Translations under genes and position numbers: made by a program
DNA from: Azospirillum sp.
GTDB lineage: Bacteria; Pseudomonadota; Alphaproteobacteria; Azospirillales; Azospirillaceae
Direction: 5' to 3'
DNA length: 64,000 nt
Assembly: GCA_027486405.1 (NCBI GenBank)
Contig: JAIXPD010000014.1
Location: 62,001 to 126,000, forward strand
The notes under the pieces: generated by a model
The model's input: the letters and a program-made list of their open reading frames with translations, nothing else
What the model was told of the DNA's origin: nothing
Databases searched by the model: none
Shown here: positions 18,438 to 26,822 of the stretch, in pieces
Numbering within the stretch: position 1 is the first letter of the stretch
How the letters are laid out: each line of letters opens with the position of its first letter

Positions 18438-20546
18438 TTATCCCTTACGAAAAAGTTCTATTTTAGAGAAAAATTTTGTTAAGTCGGACAGTTCAATTGG
18501 AAAGCGTGCTGATTCATTTTGGCTAATGCTCTGAGCTTCATCCAGTTTTTGTCTGAGAAGAGCCGCATTTTCGGATGAGATAAGTTCACAAGCTAGATAA
18601 TCCAACATTGCCTGGATGGCAGGTGAGAACGCTCCTGCTTCACCGTTTCGATGAAAGGTTTCTGCCTTTAAAACCATATTTTTCAATTCCTTGATGCCCT
18701 GTGAAACTTCCGACGAACTTCCTTCGGTCGAGTTGACATCTTTCTTTTCAAGAGCTGGCGGTTTTGCCTCAAATTTTGGAACATACTTGCGGACATACAC
18801 ATGCCACGGATTTCGTATGTATACAAATTTAAGCTTCCTGTCGACGCTACCGCCTGTCAAGGCGGTTCTCAAATCCAATTCGTCCACACCAGTGACGAGA
18901 TACCCATGCCCTGGGCAAAGGCCTTTTCGCCTCATGTCACTTCTAACAGCAGTCTTCGCGCCTTTTTCATCATAAACGTCTTTTGCATGAAAATGACGCT
19001 TCGTTGATGCAAATGCCGACATGAATTGATCAGCAGCACCTCCGCAAATAGAGGCCTTTATCTTATCATATATACATTCCTGATAATTCGTGTATTTTCC
19101 AGTTCCTCTCTTTCCAGGGAATGATTTTCCTGAAAATTCCATAATAGTCTCATGAAAATCAATGATGCAATCATTGAAAATATTTCTAACATCTATGTTA
19201 TTTCTTTTTATTTGTTTCAGTTTATCGCAAATATCCTCATATCTTATTTCACTATTTCTGTTAATTATATCATTCCCAAAATCAATAATTTCCTTGATAA
19301 GAGTTTTATTTTGATTTTCAGTCTCTTCTATGTGTTTCATCAAGATTTTTACTAATAAATTAGCATCTGAACCGGCAACATCTATGATTTTTGTTTTCTT
19401 TCTATTTTTCTCATGTTCATCCATTGACTTATCATCAGAAATTTCTTTCTCGATTTCAATTGCCTTGATGCTTTTGAGATTTAGAAATCCGCTGTCATCT
19501 GAATAAAGAATTGTATGGGTAAGAGCTTCAACAATAGATGCTTCCCATGAAATTCCCAATTCCGGAATCTTTGATTTAAACGACTGCGGAATAAGCAATG
19601 ACTTTAGCAACAACCACCTTTGAGTAGAAAATATATTATTTGCTCCATACTCTGCTTTACCCAACCATTTGCGAGACATGGTTATACTACCTACAATTAT
19701 TGATTTACCAACTGCAATTTTGGCAAGATGAAAAATGGCGTCACTTGATGAACCACTTTCTATGGATTCTAGGTAATTTTTTGAATATCTATTTCCTTTA
19801 TTTTCCAGAAATGGAAAAATAACTTTCTTTTTATTGTCAAGCTCCACCGTAATTGGAGATTTAATTCCGTTGACTCTTTTTTCAGCAGATTCAACCTCTT
19901 CTGATATTTTTCCGATTTTCTCTTCATTAAGATCAACAAGATTAGAAAGCATGAAAGGCTGCAAATAGTACAATCTGAAAAAAGCATACGCTTTCTCAAT
20001 AAAATATGGCCAAACAGCCTTATGATCCTGAAGATATTCATTGAATTTTTTGGATTCTTTGGATTCTTTGGATTCTTTGGATTCATTTTTCTTGACAAGA
20101 ATGGTCCGCTTCACACGAATGTAAACTTCCTTTACTTCAAATTCGTTTCTTGATTCTACAAATTCATTCACATAGAATCGGACACAAACATATTTTATAT
20201 CATTAATATCGACGCATACCATATCATAAATTTTAGATGGGTCATCTCTTGAGATAAGAGAATTAATTGCCGTTATTAAATAGCAATCACCGACATAATG
20301 TTGCACGACATCTTGATAATCTGGTGTATACTCAAAAAGATCTCTCATGTCTTCAGCGTATACATATCCTTCCGGTCCTGGCATGAAACAATCATCAAAA
20401 GAAATCTTTTCAAATTTTTTAGTGCAGTCTCCAGAGAAATCTGGAAACTCATTTTTAATTTCTGAAGATAATTTCTTTATTTCTAGCGTTCCGTTCTTGT
20501 GTTTATCTCCGGCTGGCTTTCTTTCTGCAGTGAAGTTTCCGATCAT
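18438..20546 (-). CDS. Calpain-like (C2 family) cysteine protease, AT-rich
   Basis: A 702-residue protein with the three calpain hallmarks in order: VGDCYLITAINSL (catalytic Cys88; GDCY instead of the usual GDCW), PGHGYLVTGVDEL (His547) and IRNPWHVYV (Asn579). About 460 residues separate Cys and His, far more than in classical calpains, so there is a very large insert. The insert contains a Lys/Glu/Ser repeat (ESKESKESKESKK) and Lys/Asn-rich helices. No EF-hand calcium-binding domain or signal peptide is seen. Base composition is roughly one-third GC by eye, in sharp contrast to both sides, so it was probably acquired by transfer. It sits just upstream of, and in the same direction as, the giant-protein cluster, separated by 108 bp plus the cluster promoter region. 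A role as a secreted or delivered effector, or as a processing protease for the cluster, is inference. Confidence 0.8.
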   Translation of the reverse strand: MIGNFTAERKPAGDKHKNGTLEIKKLSSEIKNEFPDFSGDCTKKFEKISFDDCFMPGPEGYVYAEDMRDLFEYTPDYQDVVQHYVGDCYLITAINSLISRDDPSKIYDMVCVDINDIKYVCVRFYVNEFVESRNEFEVKEVYIRVKRTILVKKNESKESKESKESKKFNEYLQDHKAVWPYFIEKAYAFFRLYYLQPFMLSNLVDLNEEKIGKISEEVESAEKRVNGIKSPITVELDNKKKVIFPFLENKGNRYSKNYLESIESGSSSDAIFHLAKIAVGKSIIVGSITMSRKWLGKAEYGANNIFSTQRWLLLKSLLIPQSFKSKIPELGISWEASIVEALTHTILYSDDSGFLNLKSIKAIEIEKEISDDKSMDEHEKNRKKTKIIDVAGSDANLLVKILMKHIEETENQNKTLIKEIIDFGNDIINRNSEIRYEDICDKLKQIKRNNIDVRNIFNDCIIDFHETIMEFSGKSFPGKRGTGKYTNYQECIYDKIKASICGGAADQFMSAFASTKRHFHAKDVYDEKGAKTAVRSDMRRKGLCPGHGYLVTGVDELDLRTALTGGSVDRKLKFVYIRNPWHVYVRKYVPKFEAKPPALEKKDVNSTEGSSSEVSQGIKELKNMVLKAETFHRNGEAGAFSPAIQAMLDYLACELISSENAALLRQKLDEAQSISQNESARFPIELSDLTKFFSKIELFRKG
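20051..20085 (-). repeat. 9-bp tandem repeat inside the protease gene
   Basis: Almost four consecutive copies of a 9-bp unit (TGGATTCTT on the plus strand). They encode the Ser-Lys-Glu repeat of the protease. Because the unit is a multiple of three, copy-number change would alter the length of the charged linker without breaking the frame. Confidence 0.8.
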
Positions 20547-20896
20547 TTCAACTTCGCACGATAACGTGCGCCTCCAGTCCAGATTTAACTGAATGTGATT
20601 TCAAATGGTTATAGCTGTTTTTTAAAATTGTCAATGCTGCAAATTGCTACATTATAATGCTGAATTATCGCATATTTTCTTCATAATGTGCATCGTATCG
20701 ACATAAATATACAATTTTTATTTTATTCACTCTCCACCTGAGGTGTTATATTTATACTTCGGTATTCTTGTGAATTTTTTAGTTTTCAACCTTGGACTTT
20801 ATATTATATATTGTTAAGCGTTGATTTTATGGTGATCTTTGCGCAAAATTTAACCAATGCGCCTATATTGGAAGTCTGATTAGAAAATAATTAGAA
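20547..20896. other. AT-rich intergenic stretch
   Basis: About 350 bases between the protease start and the IS remnant, very AT-rich with many TATA-like hexamers and no open frame of note. It should hold the protease promoter on the minus strand, but so many -10-like sequences are present that none can be singled out. The composition change to high GC occurs abruptly at the IS end near 20897, so the foreign segment is bounded here by the IS. Confidence 0.6.
20555..20575 (-). promoter_or_regulatory. Shine-Dalgarno with intervening hairpin before the protease start
   Basis: Reading on the minus strand, a perfect GGAGG (20575-20571) is followed by CGCACG-TTAT-CGTGCG (a 6-bp stem with 4-nt loop, 20570-20555), then 8 nt and the ATG at 20546. 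The linear spacing of 24 nt is too long for normal initiation. Folding the hairpin would leave 8 nt, which is ideal. Confidence 0.45.
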
Positions 20897-20901
20897 ATGT
20901 A

Positions 20902-21595
20902 TCAACGCCATGCGATACGGCGCACGAAGAGTTGAACGGATGCGATGAAGCACCATGCGGTAGCGGAAGCGATGGTCTGTTCGAAGTCCTTTGCGAGCCG
21001 TCTGTTACGGTTAAGCCATGCCAGGGTACGCTCCACGACCCAGCGCCTCATTGAGCTTGTCTCCGGCGTAGCCGCCATCGGCGAAGACGTGCCGCCGCCA
21101 CGGGAAGGGCTTGACGATTTCGGCGTGCACCAGCGGCGCGCCGTCACGATCCTGGACGTCAGCGGCGTGGATCACGGTATGGACGAGATTGCCCTGGGTG
21201 TCGGTGAGGATATGGCGCTTACGCCCCTTGGTCTTCTTGCCGACATCATAGCCGCGTGGGCCACCGGATTCCGTGGTTTTGACGCTCTGGCTGTCGATCA
21301 CGCCGGCACTCGGGCTGGCTTCGCACCCCTGTGCCTCGCGCATTGCGATCAGCAGGGCATGATTGAGCGTGAGCCAGAGGCCGTTGTCGCGCCACAGGTA
21401 AAACCAGCGTCGCACCGTCGAGACCGGCTGAAAGCAGGGCGGCAGCATCCGCCACGGCAGGCCGCCGCGAATCCGATAAAGGGTCACTTCGACGATCTGG
21501 CGCAGCGGCCATTGACGCGGACGCCCCACGGAGGACGCGGGCGGGAGCAGCGGTCCCAACAAAGACCATTCAGCATCGATCAAATCGCTTGGCAA
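20902..21595 (-). pseudogene. IS5-family DDE transposase, internally deleted and frameshifted
   Basis: The first frame (21595-21011, TTG start) reads MPSDLIDAEWSLLGPLLPP and carries the first catalytic Asp (AGVIDSQSVKTTES) and the second (FADGGYAGDKL). At about 21050 the frame must shift to reach the C-terminal part ending at 20902, RWVVERTLAWLNRNRRLAKDFE, which contains the catalytic Glu. The sequence between DKLNE and RWVVER is missing about 25-35 residues normally present in IS5-family transposases. This is therefore a deletion with frameshift, not programmed frameshifting. Non-functional. Confidence 0.85.
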
Positions 21596-21626
21596 AGCCA
21601 GACCGCTACGGGCATGAAGAGCGCGG

Positions 21627-21721
21627 GTGGTATCAGTTCACATCGGGAATGCACGGTTGTTTTTGGCGAAACCCCTGAATCACTGATAGGCCACGCTGTC
21701 AAGATAACCAGCTGATACCAC
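21627..21721. repeat. 95-bp segment bounded by 10-bp inverted repeats
   Basis: GTGGTATCAG at 21627-21636 is exactly inverted as CTGATACCAC at 21712-21721. The right copy coincides with the proposed IS end, so the left copy is either a second, oppositely oriented IS terminus (a nested or solo end) or one end of a short MITE-like element. Confidence 0.45.
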
Positions 21722-21749
21722 TCAACTTAATTTCGGATCAGGCTCTTAT

Positions 21750-21792
21750 GGCCACACGGGACGCATCGCGCAGGCGGGTGTCCCGTGTGGCC
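21750..21792 (-). terminator. 13-bp stem hairpin downstream of the amine oxidase gene
   Basis: GGCCACACGGGAC (21750-21762) pairs perfectly with GTCCCGTGTGGCC (21780-21792) around a 17-nt loop. It lies about 95 nt beyond the minus-strand oxidoreductase stop and just outside the IS remnant. No U-run follows, so it may be an mRNA-stabilising end or a Rho-dependent signal. Confidence 0.4.
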
Positions 21793-21886
21793 CTTGCCTC
21801 AACCATCCATGCGCAGCAAAGCTGCCAAACCACCGGCACCCACCCGGCAAGGGGCAGGCACCCGTCGGGGGCGCGGACCGCCGAGA

Positions 21887-23161
21887 TCACTGCACGCAGT
21901 CGAGCGCCTTGTAATACAGCCCGACCAGCGGCAGGAACCAGGGCTTGCCAAAATGGCCGGGCACGGCGGGCCAGGGCAGCCCCTTCAACGGGTTGCGGTC
22001 TTCGCGGCCCAGCATCGCGTCGGCGATGGTCATGCCGAGATGGGTGGACAGTTGCGCGCCGTGACCGGAATAGCCCATGGCGTACCACAGCCCGTCCTGT
22101 TGGCCCGCGCGCGGGTAACGGTCGCTGGTCATGTCGACCAGACCGCCCCAGCAATACTGAATGTCCACGCTGGCGATCTGCGGGAAGATCCGCGCCATGT
22201 TGGCGCGCAGGATCGCTCCGCTCTTGGCGTCCGACCGCTGGTCGGAGGCGGCGGAGAAACGCGCGCGCCCGCCGAAGATCAAACGCCGGTCGGGTGACAG
22301 GCGGAAATAGTTGCCGATGTTCATCGAGGTGACGTAGGTGCGGTTCCCCGGCACCACCGAGGCGATTTCGGCGTCGGACAACGGGCGAGTGGCGATGATG
22401 AAGCTGCCGACCGAAATGATCCGGCGGCGGAAATGGCTGAAATTCGGCGTGGTGTAGGCCCCGGTGGCGATCAGCACCTCGTTGGCGGTGATGGTCCCGC
22501 GCCCGGTGGCCAGGGTGTGGCGACCGCCCGCGCGGGTGATGCCGGTGACGGCGGCGTTCTCCACCAAAACGGCACCATGGCGCTGGGCCGCGTCCGCCAG
22601 CCCGACGACAAAGCGCCCCATGTGCATCATCGCGCTTTTGCGCGACAGCATCGCTCCGTGGAACGGTGATCCGATCTCCCCTGTCAAATCGTCCGCGCTC
22701 AACAGCGCGGTGTCGGGATCGACCTCGCGGTTCACCGCCTCGAAATTGCGGGCGATGGCGTCGAAATGGCCGGGTTTGGAGGCCAGCTTGAGCTTGCCCG
22801 CCCGGCGGAAATCACAGGCGATTCCCTCCTCCGCGATCAGCGTTTCCAAGGTGTCGATGGAGTCATCGAACGCGCGGTAGAGCGCGATGGCGCGCTCCGT
22901 CCCCAAGGCGGTTTTGGCGGCGAGGAAGCTGTGGGCAAGGCCGTTGTTCAGGTGGCCGCCGTTGCGCCCGGAGGCGCCGGACCCGATGCGGCCCGCCTCC
23001 AGCACGATCACCCGCGCCCCGGCCTTTGCCAGTTGGCGGGCCGCCCCCAGACCGGTGAAGCCCCCGCCGACGATGGCGACGTCATAATGCCCCGACAGGG
23101 GGCCATCCACCCCACCCGAAAAAGCCGGGGCGGTGTCGTGCCAGTAGGAGACGAGTTTCAT
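21887..23161 (-). CDS. FAD-dependent amine/amino-acid oxidoreductase (PuuB/DadA type)
   Basis: A 424-residue flavoprotein. The FAD-binding Rossmann motif is VAIVGGGFTGLGAARQLAKAG (Gly-rich turn at about 32-37), with the acidic end of strand 2 in VIVLEAG and the ARNGGHLNNG-like loop (SGRNGGHLNNGL) seen in glycine/D-amino-acid and gamma-glutamylputrescine oxidases. The C-terminal GYSGHGAQLSTHLGM segment closes the FAD site. It would oxidise a C-N bond of an amine or amino acid in the cytosol. The upstream haloacid-dehalogenase-type gene is on the same strand, 57 nt away, so the two form an operon. This pair diverges from the GNAT-aminotransferase-transporter operon, which suggests one pathway. 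Substrate unknown. Confidence 0.88.
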   Translation of the reverse strand: MKLVSYWHDTAPAFSGGVDGPLSGHYDVAIVGGGFTGLGAARQLAKAGARVIVLEAGRIGSGASGRNGGHLNNGLAHSFLAAKTALGTERAIALYRAFDDSIDTLETLIAEEGIACDFRRAGKLKLASKPGHFDAIARNFEAVNREVDPDTALLSADDLTGEIGSPFHGAMLSRKSAMMHMGRFVVGLADAAQRHGAVLVENAAVTGITRAGGRHTLATGRGTITANEVLIATGAYTTPNFSHFRRRIISVGSFIIATRPLSDAEIASVVPGNRTYVTSMNIGNYFRLSPDRRLIFGGRARFSAASDQRSDAKSGAILRANMARIFPQIASVDIQYCWGGLVDMTSDRYPRAGQQDGLWYAMGYSGHGAQLSTHLGMTIADAMLGREDRNPLKGLPWPAVPGHFGKPWFLPLVGLYYKALDCVQ

Positions 23162-23218
23162 GCCGTTGGTCCTTTCCTCGCCGCCGGAAGCGGCCGCGTG
23201 ACGCGAATGATCCGCCGG

Positions 23219-23887
23219 TTACAGCCCGACCACGCCGGGCAGGCCGGAAATGTCGGGAATCTCGACATAGCCATAGAAGGGGTTGGCCGGTTCATGGCCC
23301 CGGTTGACCCACACCTTGTTGCGGATCCCCAGATCATGGGCCGACATCAGGTCGTAACGGAAGGAGGAGGAGCAATGCAGGATGTCTTCCGGCCCGCAAC
23401 CCAGCGTGTCGAACATGTATTCGAACGCCTTGAAGCGCGGCTTGTAGGCCTGGGCCTGTTCGGCGGTGTAAACGGCGTGGAAGGGCGCGCCCAGCTTTTC
23501 CACGTTCGACGGGATCTGCGCGTTCATCGCGTTGGACAGGATGACCAGCGGGATTTCCTTGGCAACCTTCGCCAGCCCCGCCGGAACGTCGGCGTGCGGC
23601 CCCCAGGTCGGCACCCGTTCATAGACCATCCGGGCGTCTTCGTCGCGGAAGGCGACGTTGTTGCGCTTGCAGGCGCGCTCAAGGGAGTTGTGCACGACCT
23701 CGGCGTAGGGCTTCCAATCGCCCATGATCTCGTCCAGACGGTAGGCGGCGAAATTCTTGACGAACTCCGTCATGCGCGCCGCGTCGAGGACCGAACCGTA
23801 CAGATCGCGCGCGGCCTCGGCCATCTGGAAGTTGATGAGCGTGCCGTAGCAATCGAAGGTGATGTATTTCGGCCGGAACTGGGTCAT
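23219..23887 (-). CDS. Haloacid dehalogenase type II-like hydrolase
   Basis: A 222-residue HAD-superfamily protein. Motif I is YITFDCYGTLINFQ (nucleophile Asp12; the FDxYGTL pattern of L-2-haloacid dehalogenases). Motif II is VILSNAMNAQ, the motif III Lys is in AQAYKPRFKAF, and CSSSFRYDLMSAHDLG is near the end. The ATG at 23887 is used because family similarity begins there; the frame is open upstream to 24268 without plausible protein. Despite the family name, members in amine-catabolic operons need not act on halogenated substrates. First gene of a two-gene operon with the flavoprotein. Confidence 0.87.
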   Translation of the reverse strand: MTQFRPKYITFDCYGTLINFQMAEAARDLYGSVLDAARMTEFVKNFAAYRLDEIMGDWKPYAEVVHNSLERACKRNNVAFRDEDARMVYERVPTWGPHADVPAGLAKVAKEIPLVILSNAMNAQIPSNVEKLGAPFHAVYTAEQAQAYKPRFKAFEYMFDTLGCGPEDILHCSSSFRYDLMSAHDLGIRNKVWVNRGHEPANPFYGYVEIPDISGLPGVVGL

Positions 23888-24258
23888 GGCGGATTCCTTG
23901 GATATGGGACGCGGGGATGGCCGCGATGGGGGCGGAACATGCGGGCAGGGCGCGATCAAGCCTTGCCCCCCGATCCTAACGGCGATGCACCGCCCCGCCT
24001 GACCGAATTGCCCGGTGCGAAAGCACAATCTTCCGTTTCCGTCCGGGCGCTCAGCATTTGGTTGGGGGTGAGGCCCGCCGCCGCCCCGGCAAACCGGGCC
24101 TTCGCCCGCCATCGGCCGGGGCGGCGACCGGCCCCACGGCATAAGATGCGGTGGGCTACCGGCGCAAAGGTGGAAGATGTCGCGCCGGGTGCCGCCTTCA
24201 ACACACGCCCCAGGGCGCTTGCTGCCACTCTGGACGGCAGAGGGTGAAAGGACGGCCC
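23888..24258. other. Divergent intergenic region
   Basis: This 371-base gap separates the two divergently transcribed catabolic operons and must contain both promoters. I see no gene. GC-rich inverted repeats are present, for example AGGCCCG at 24071-24077 with CGGGCCT at 24095-24101, and GGCCGG at 24114-24119 with CCGGCC at 24128-24133. None is followed by a U-run, and no clear -35/-10 pair stands out. Confidence 0.5.
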
Positions 24259-25158
24259 ATGAGCACACATTCCGTTGACAGTCTGGCGTTTGACTGTTTG
24301 GCCTTCGAGCCGACGCATCTCCCGGGCGCGGTTGCCCTGTCGCAACAGGCGCAATGGCCGCACCGGCTGGAGGATTGGGCCTTGGCCCTGTCGCTCAGCC
24401 AGGGCGTGGTCGCCGTGGCCGCCCCCGGTTCCGACGGCGCGCGCGTGGTGGGAACCGCGCTGATGACGCCGTATGGTGAGGATGCCGCCACCATCAACAT
24501 GGTGATCGTCGATGAATCGATGCGCGGTCGGGGGCTTGGCCGCCGCCTGATGGACGAGGTGATGGCGCTGGCCGGATCGCGGCCCCTGCGCCTGATCGCC
24601 ACCCGCGACGGGCTGCCGCTCTACGAAAAGCTGGGGTTCCGCGAGGTCGGGACGGTGGTGCAGCACCAGGGACCAGCCGAACCCGTGCCGCAGCCGGTGA
24701 CGGAGGACGTCGCCCCGGCGGACGCCGCCGCCCTGCCCTCCCTGATCGCCGCCAGCCTGACCGCGCTGGACCGGCACGCCTTCGGCGCGGATCGCAGCGC
24801 CCTGTTCACCCGCTTGGCCGAGGTGGCGCGCTTCGCGCTGTTGCGGCGCAACGGTGCGGTGGTCGGCTTTGCCGCGCTGCGCGATTTCGGCCGGGGCAAG
24901 GTCATCGGCCCGGTGGTCGCCCCCGACGCCGATGGGGCCAAGGCGCTGATCGCCTTTTTCCTGGCCGCCCATCCGGGCGGCTTCCTGCGGGTGGACACCA
25001 CCGTCGACACCGGGCTTGGCCCCTGGTTGGCCGAACGCGGGCTGCGTCATGTCGGCGGCGGCATCGCCATGCGCCGCCCGGCCCCGCAGCCCGCCCCGAC
25101 CGACACCCCCGCCACCCCCGTCATGACCTACGCGCTCGCCAGTCAGGCGCTTGGCTGA
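24259..25158 (+). CDS. GNAT-family N-acetyltransferase, two-domain
   Basis: A 299-residue protein. The first half is a GNAT fold with the acetyl-CoA pyrophosphate-binding loop MRGRGLGRRLMDEVM (about residues 88-102), preceded by INMVIVDES. The second half (about 150-290) resembles the YitH/Acetyltransf_18 type C-terminal domain (LRRNGAVVGFAALRDFGRGKVIGPVVAPD). ATG 24259 is chosen over a far-upstream frame opening because the upstream residues are unconvincing and the domain starts here. First gene of the plus-strand operon; 13 nt separate it from the aminotransferase. It may acetylate an amine intermediate or detoxify the substrate; inference. Confidence 0.86.
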   Translation: MSTHSVDSLAFDCLAFEPTHLPGAVALSQQAQWPHRLEDWALALSLSQGVVAVAAPGSDGARVVGTALMTPYGEDAATINMVIVDESMRGRGLGRRLMDEVMALAGSRPLRLIATRDGLPLYEKLGFREVGTVVQHQGPAEPVPQPVTEDVAPADAAALPSLIAASLTALDRHAFGADRSALFTRLAEVARFALLRRNGAVVGFAALRDFGRGKVIGPVVAPDADGAKALIAFFLAAHPGGFLRVDTTVDTGLGPWLAERGLRHVGGGIAMRRPAPQPAPTDTPATPVMTYALASQALG

Positions 25159-25171
25159 CCCGGAGACGACC

Positions 25172-26548
25172 ATGCTCAGCAATTCCTTGATCGAACTCGA
25201 CCGCGCCCATCTGGTGCACCCGGTCGCCTCCTATCGCGGCCATGAAAAGGCGGGCGTGCGGGTGATAGCCTCGGCCTCCGGGGCCAGCGTCACCGACGCC
25301 TCGGGCCACACGCTGGTCGATGGTTTCGCCGGTCTGTGGTGCGTCAACGCCGGGTATGGCCAGCAAAGCCTGATCGACGCCGCCACGCGCCAATTGCAAA
25401 TTCTGCCTTACGCCACCGGCTATTTCGGGCTGGGCAGCGAACCGGCGATCCGGCTGGCCGCCGCCTTGGCCGAACGCGCGCCCGGCGATCTGAACCACGT
25501 CTATTTCACCCTGGGCGGGTCGGACGCGGTGGACAGCACCATCCGTTTCATCCGCTATTACTGGCGGGCCAAGGGTCAGCCCGACCGCGATCAGTTCATT
25601 TCGGTGGAGCAGGGCTATCACGGTTCGTCCACCACCGGGGCCGGTCTGACCGCCCTGCCCGCCTTTCACGCGGGTTTCGGTATTCCCTATGACTGGCAGC
25701 ACAAAATTCCGTCGCACTATACCTACCGCAACCCGGTCGGCAGCGACCCGCAGGCGATCATCGCCGCGTCGCTGGCGGCACTCGACGCCAAGATCGCCGA
25801 GATCGGCGGGCCGGAGCGGGTCGCCGCCTTCTACGCCGAACCGATCCAGGGGTCGGGCGGTGTGCTGGTTCCGCCCGACGGCTGGATGAAGGCGATGGCC
25901 GACCGCTGCCGCAGCCTGGGCATCCTGTTCGTCGCCGACGAGGTCATCACCGCCTTTGGCCGCACCGGCCCGCTCTTCGCCTGCGCCGACGACGGCGTGG
26001 TTCCCGATCTGTTGACCGCCGCCAAGGGCCTGACCTCCGGCTATGTGCCGATGGGGGCGGTGTTCCTGTCCGACGCGGTGTACAACACCATCGCCGACGC
26101 CGCCGGATCCGCCGCCGTCGGCCACGGCTACACCTACTCCGCCCACCCGGTCAGCGCGGCGGTCGGGCTGGAAGCCCTGCGGCTGTACGAAGGCGGCCTG
26201 CTGGAGAACGGCGTCAAGGCCGGGGCGCGGCTGATGGCCGGGCTGCACGCCCTGCGCGACCACCCGCTGGTCGGCGACGTGCGCGGGCGCGGCATGCTGG
26301 CGGCGGTGGAACTGGTGGTGGACAAGGAGCGCAAGACGCCGCTGCCCGCCGCCGCCGAACCGGCCCGCCGCATCTTTGACCGCGCTTGGGCCAATGGCCT
26401 GGTCATCCGCGCCTTTCCCACCGGCGTCTTGGGCTATGCCCCGCCGCTGTGCTGCACCGACGACGACATCGACGCCATCCTGGAACGCACCGCGCAGACC
26501 CTGGACCAGACCCTGGAGGACCCGGAGGTGCGCCGCGTCCTGCGGTGA
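25172..26548 (+). CDS. Class III (omega-amino acid type) aminotransferase
   Basis: A 458-residue PLP-dependent aminotransferase. The conserved Asp that contacts the PLP pyridine nitrogen is in ILFVADEVITAFGRTG, and the Schiff-base Lys is in LLTAAKGLTSGYVPMGAVFLSD (about residue 285). YTYSAHPVSAAVGLEALRLYE and the early FAGLWCVNAGYG are typical of omega-amino-acid:pyruvate transaminases. GGAG lies about 7 nt before the ATG at 25172; a TTG at 25151 is an alternative start. It would move the terminal amino group of an amine to pyruvate or a similar acceptor, giving an aldehyde. Same operon as the GNAT and probably the following HAD and transporter genes. Confidence 0.92.
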   Translation: MLSNSLIELDRAHLVHPVASYRGHEKAGVRVIASASGASVTDASGHTLVDGFAGLWCVNAGYGQQSLIDAATRQLQILPYATGYFGLGSEPAIRLAAALAERAPGDLNHVYFTLGGSDAVDSTIRFIRYYWRAKGQPDRDQFISVEQGYHGSSTTGAGLTALPAFHAGFGIPYDWQHKIPSHYTYRNPVGSDPQAIIAASLAALDAKIAEIGGPERVAAFYAEPIQGSGGVLVPPDGWMKAMADRCRSLGILFVADEVITAFGRTGPLFACADDGVVPDLLTAAKGLTSGYVPMGAVFLSDAVYNTIADAAGSAAVGHGYTYSAHPVSAAVGLEALRLYEGGLLENGVKAGARLMAGLHALRDHPLVGDVRGRGMLAAVELVVDKERKTPLPAAAEPARRIFDRAWANGLVIRAFPTGVLGYAPPLCCTDDDIDAILERTAQTLDQTLEDPEVRRVLR

Positions 26549-26822
26549 GGCCATGCGGGGAGGACGCAAGTCCGGCGATATGCCGTGAAGGCCCCCGCTT
26601 CCGGTATTTTGTGCCGTCCGCCCCGGATGATTTAGAGACTAACGTCCGGCCCATCGGACAACAATGGACGGGACAGAAGACCGGACCGCCGGACCACCTC
26701 CAGACCAGCCGGGCCATGGTCCCGACACCAACCTGACGCATCGGCGGGCGATCCCGCCAGACCCGAAACGACCGGTCGGATCACAGCGTTTCCGGCGAGG
26801 TTTTTTGAGAGGAGTTGGAGCG

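Larger units (their letters stand above)
20897..21721 (-). mobile_element. Degenerate IS5-family insertion sequence
   Basis: The element spans roughly 825 bp. The left edge is suggested by GTATCA at 20899-20904, which contains the transposase stop codon. The right edge is suggested by the complementary TGATAC at 21713-21718. The terminal similarity is short and imperfect, and no convincing target-site duplication was found, so the limits are approximate. The transposase inside is broken, so it cannot move on its own. Confidence 0.55.

Noticed and set aside
4475..20546. Prophage or contractile injection system
   Set aside because: Only a tail-collar domain supports this. No sheath, tube, baseplate, AAA+ ATPase, capsid, portal, terminase, integrase or att sites were seen.
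20902..21595. Programmed frameshifting in the IS5-family transposase
   Set aside because: The frame change coincides with missing conserved residues and no slippery A/T run is present, so a deletion is the better explanation.
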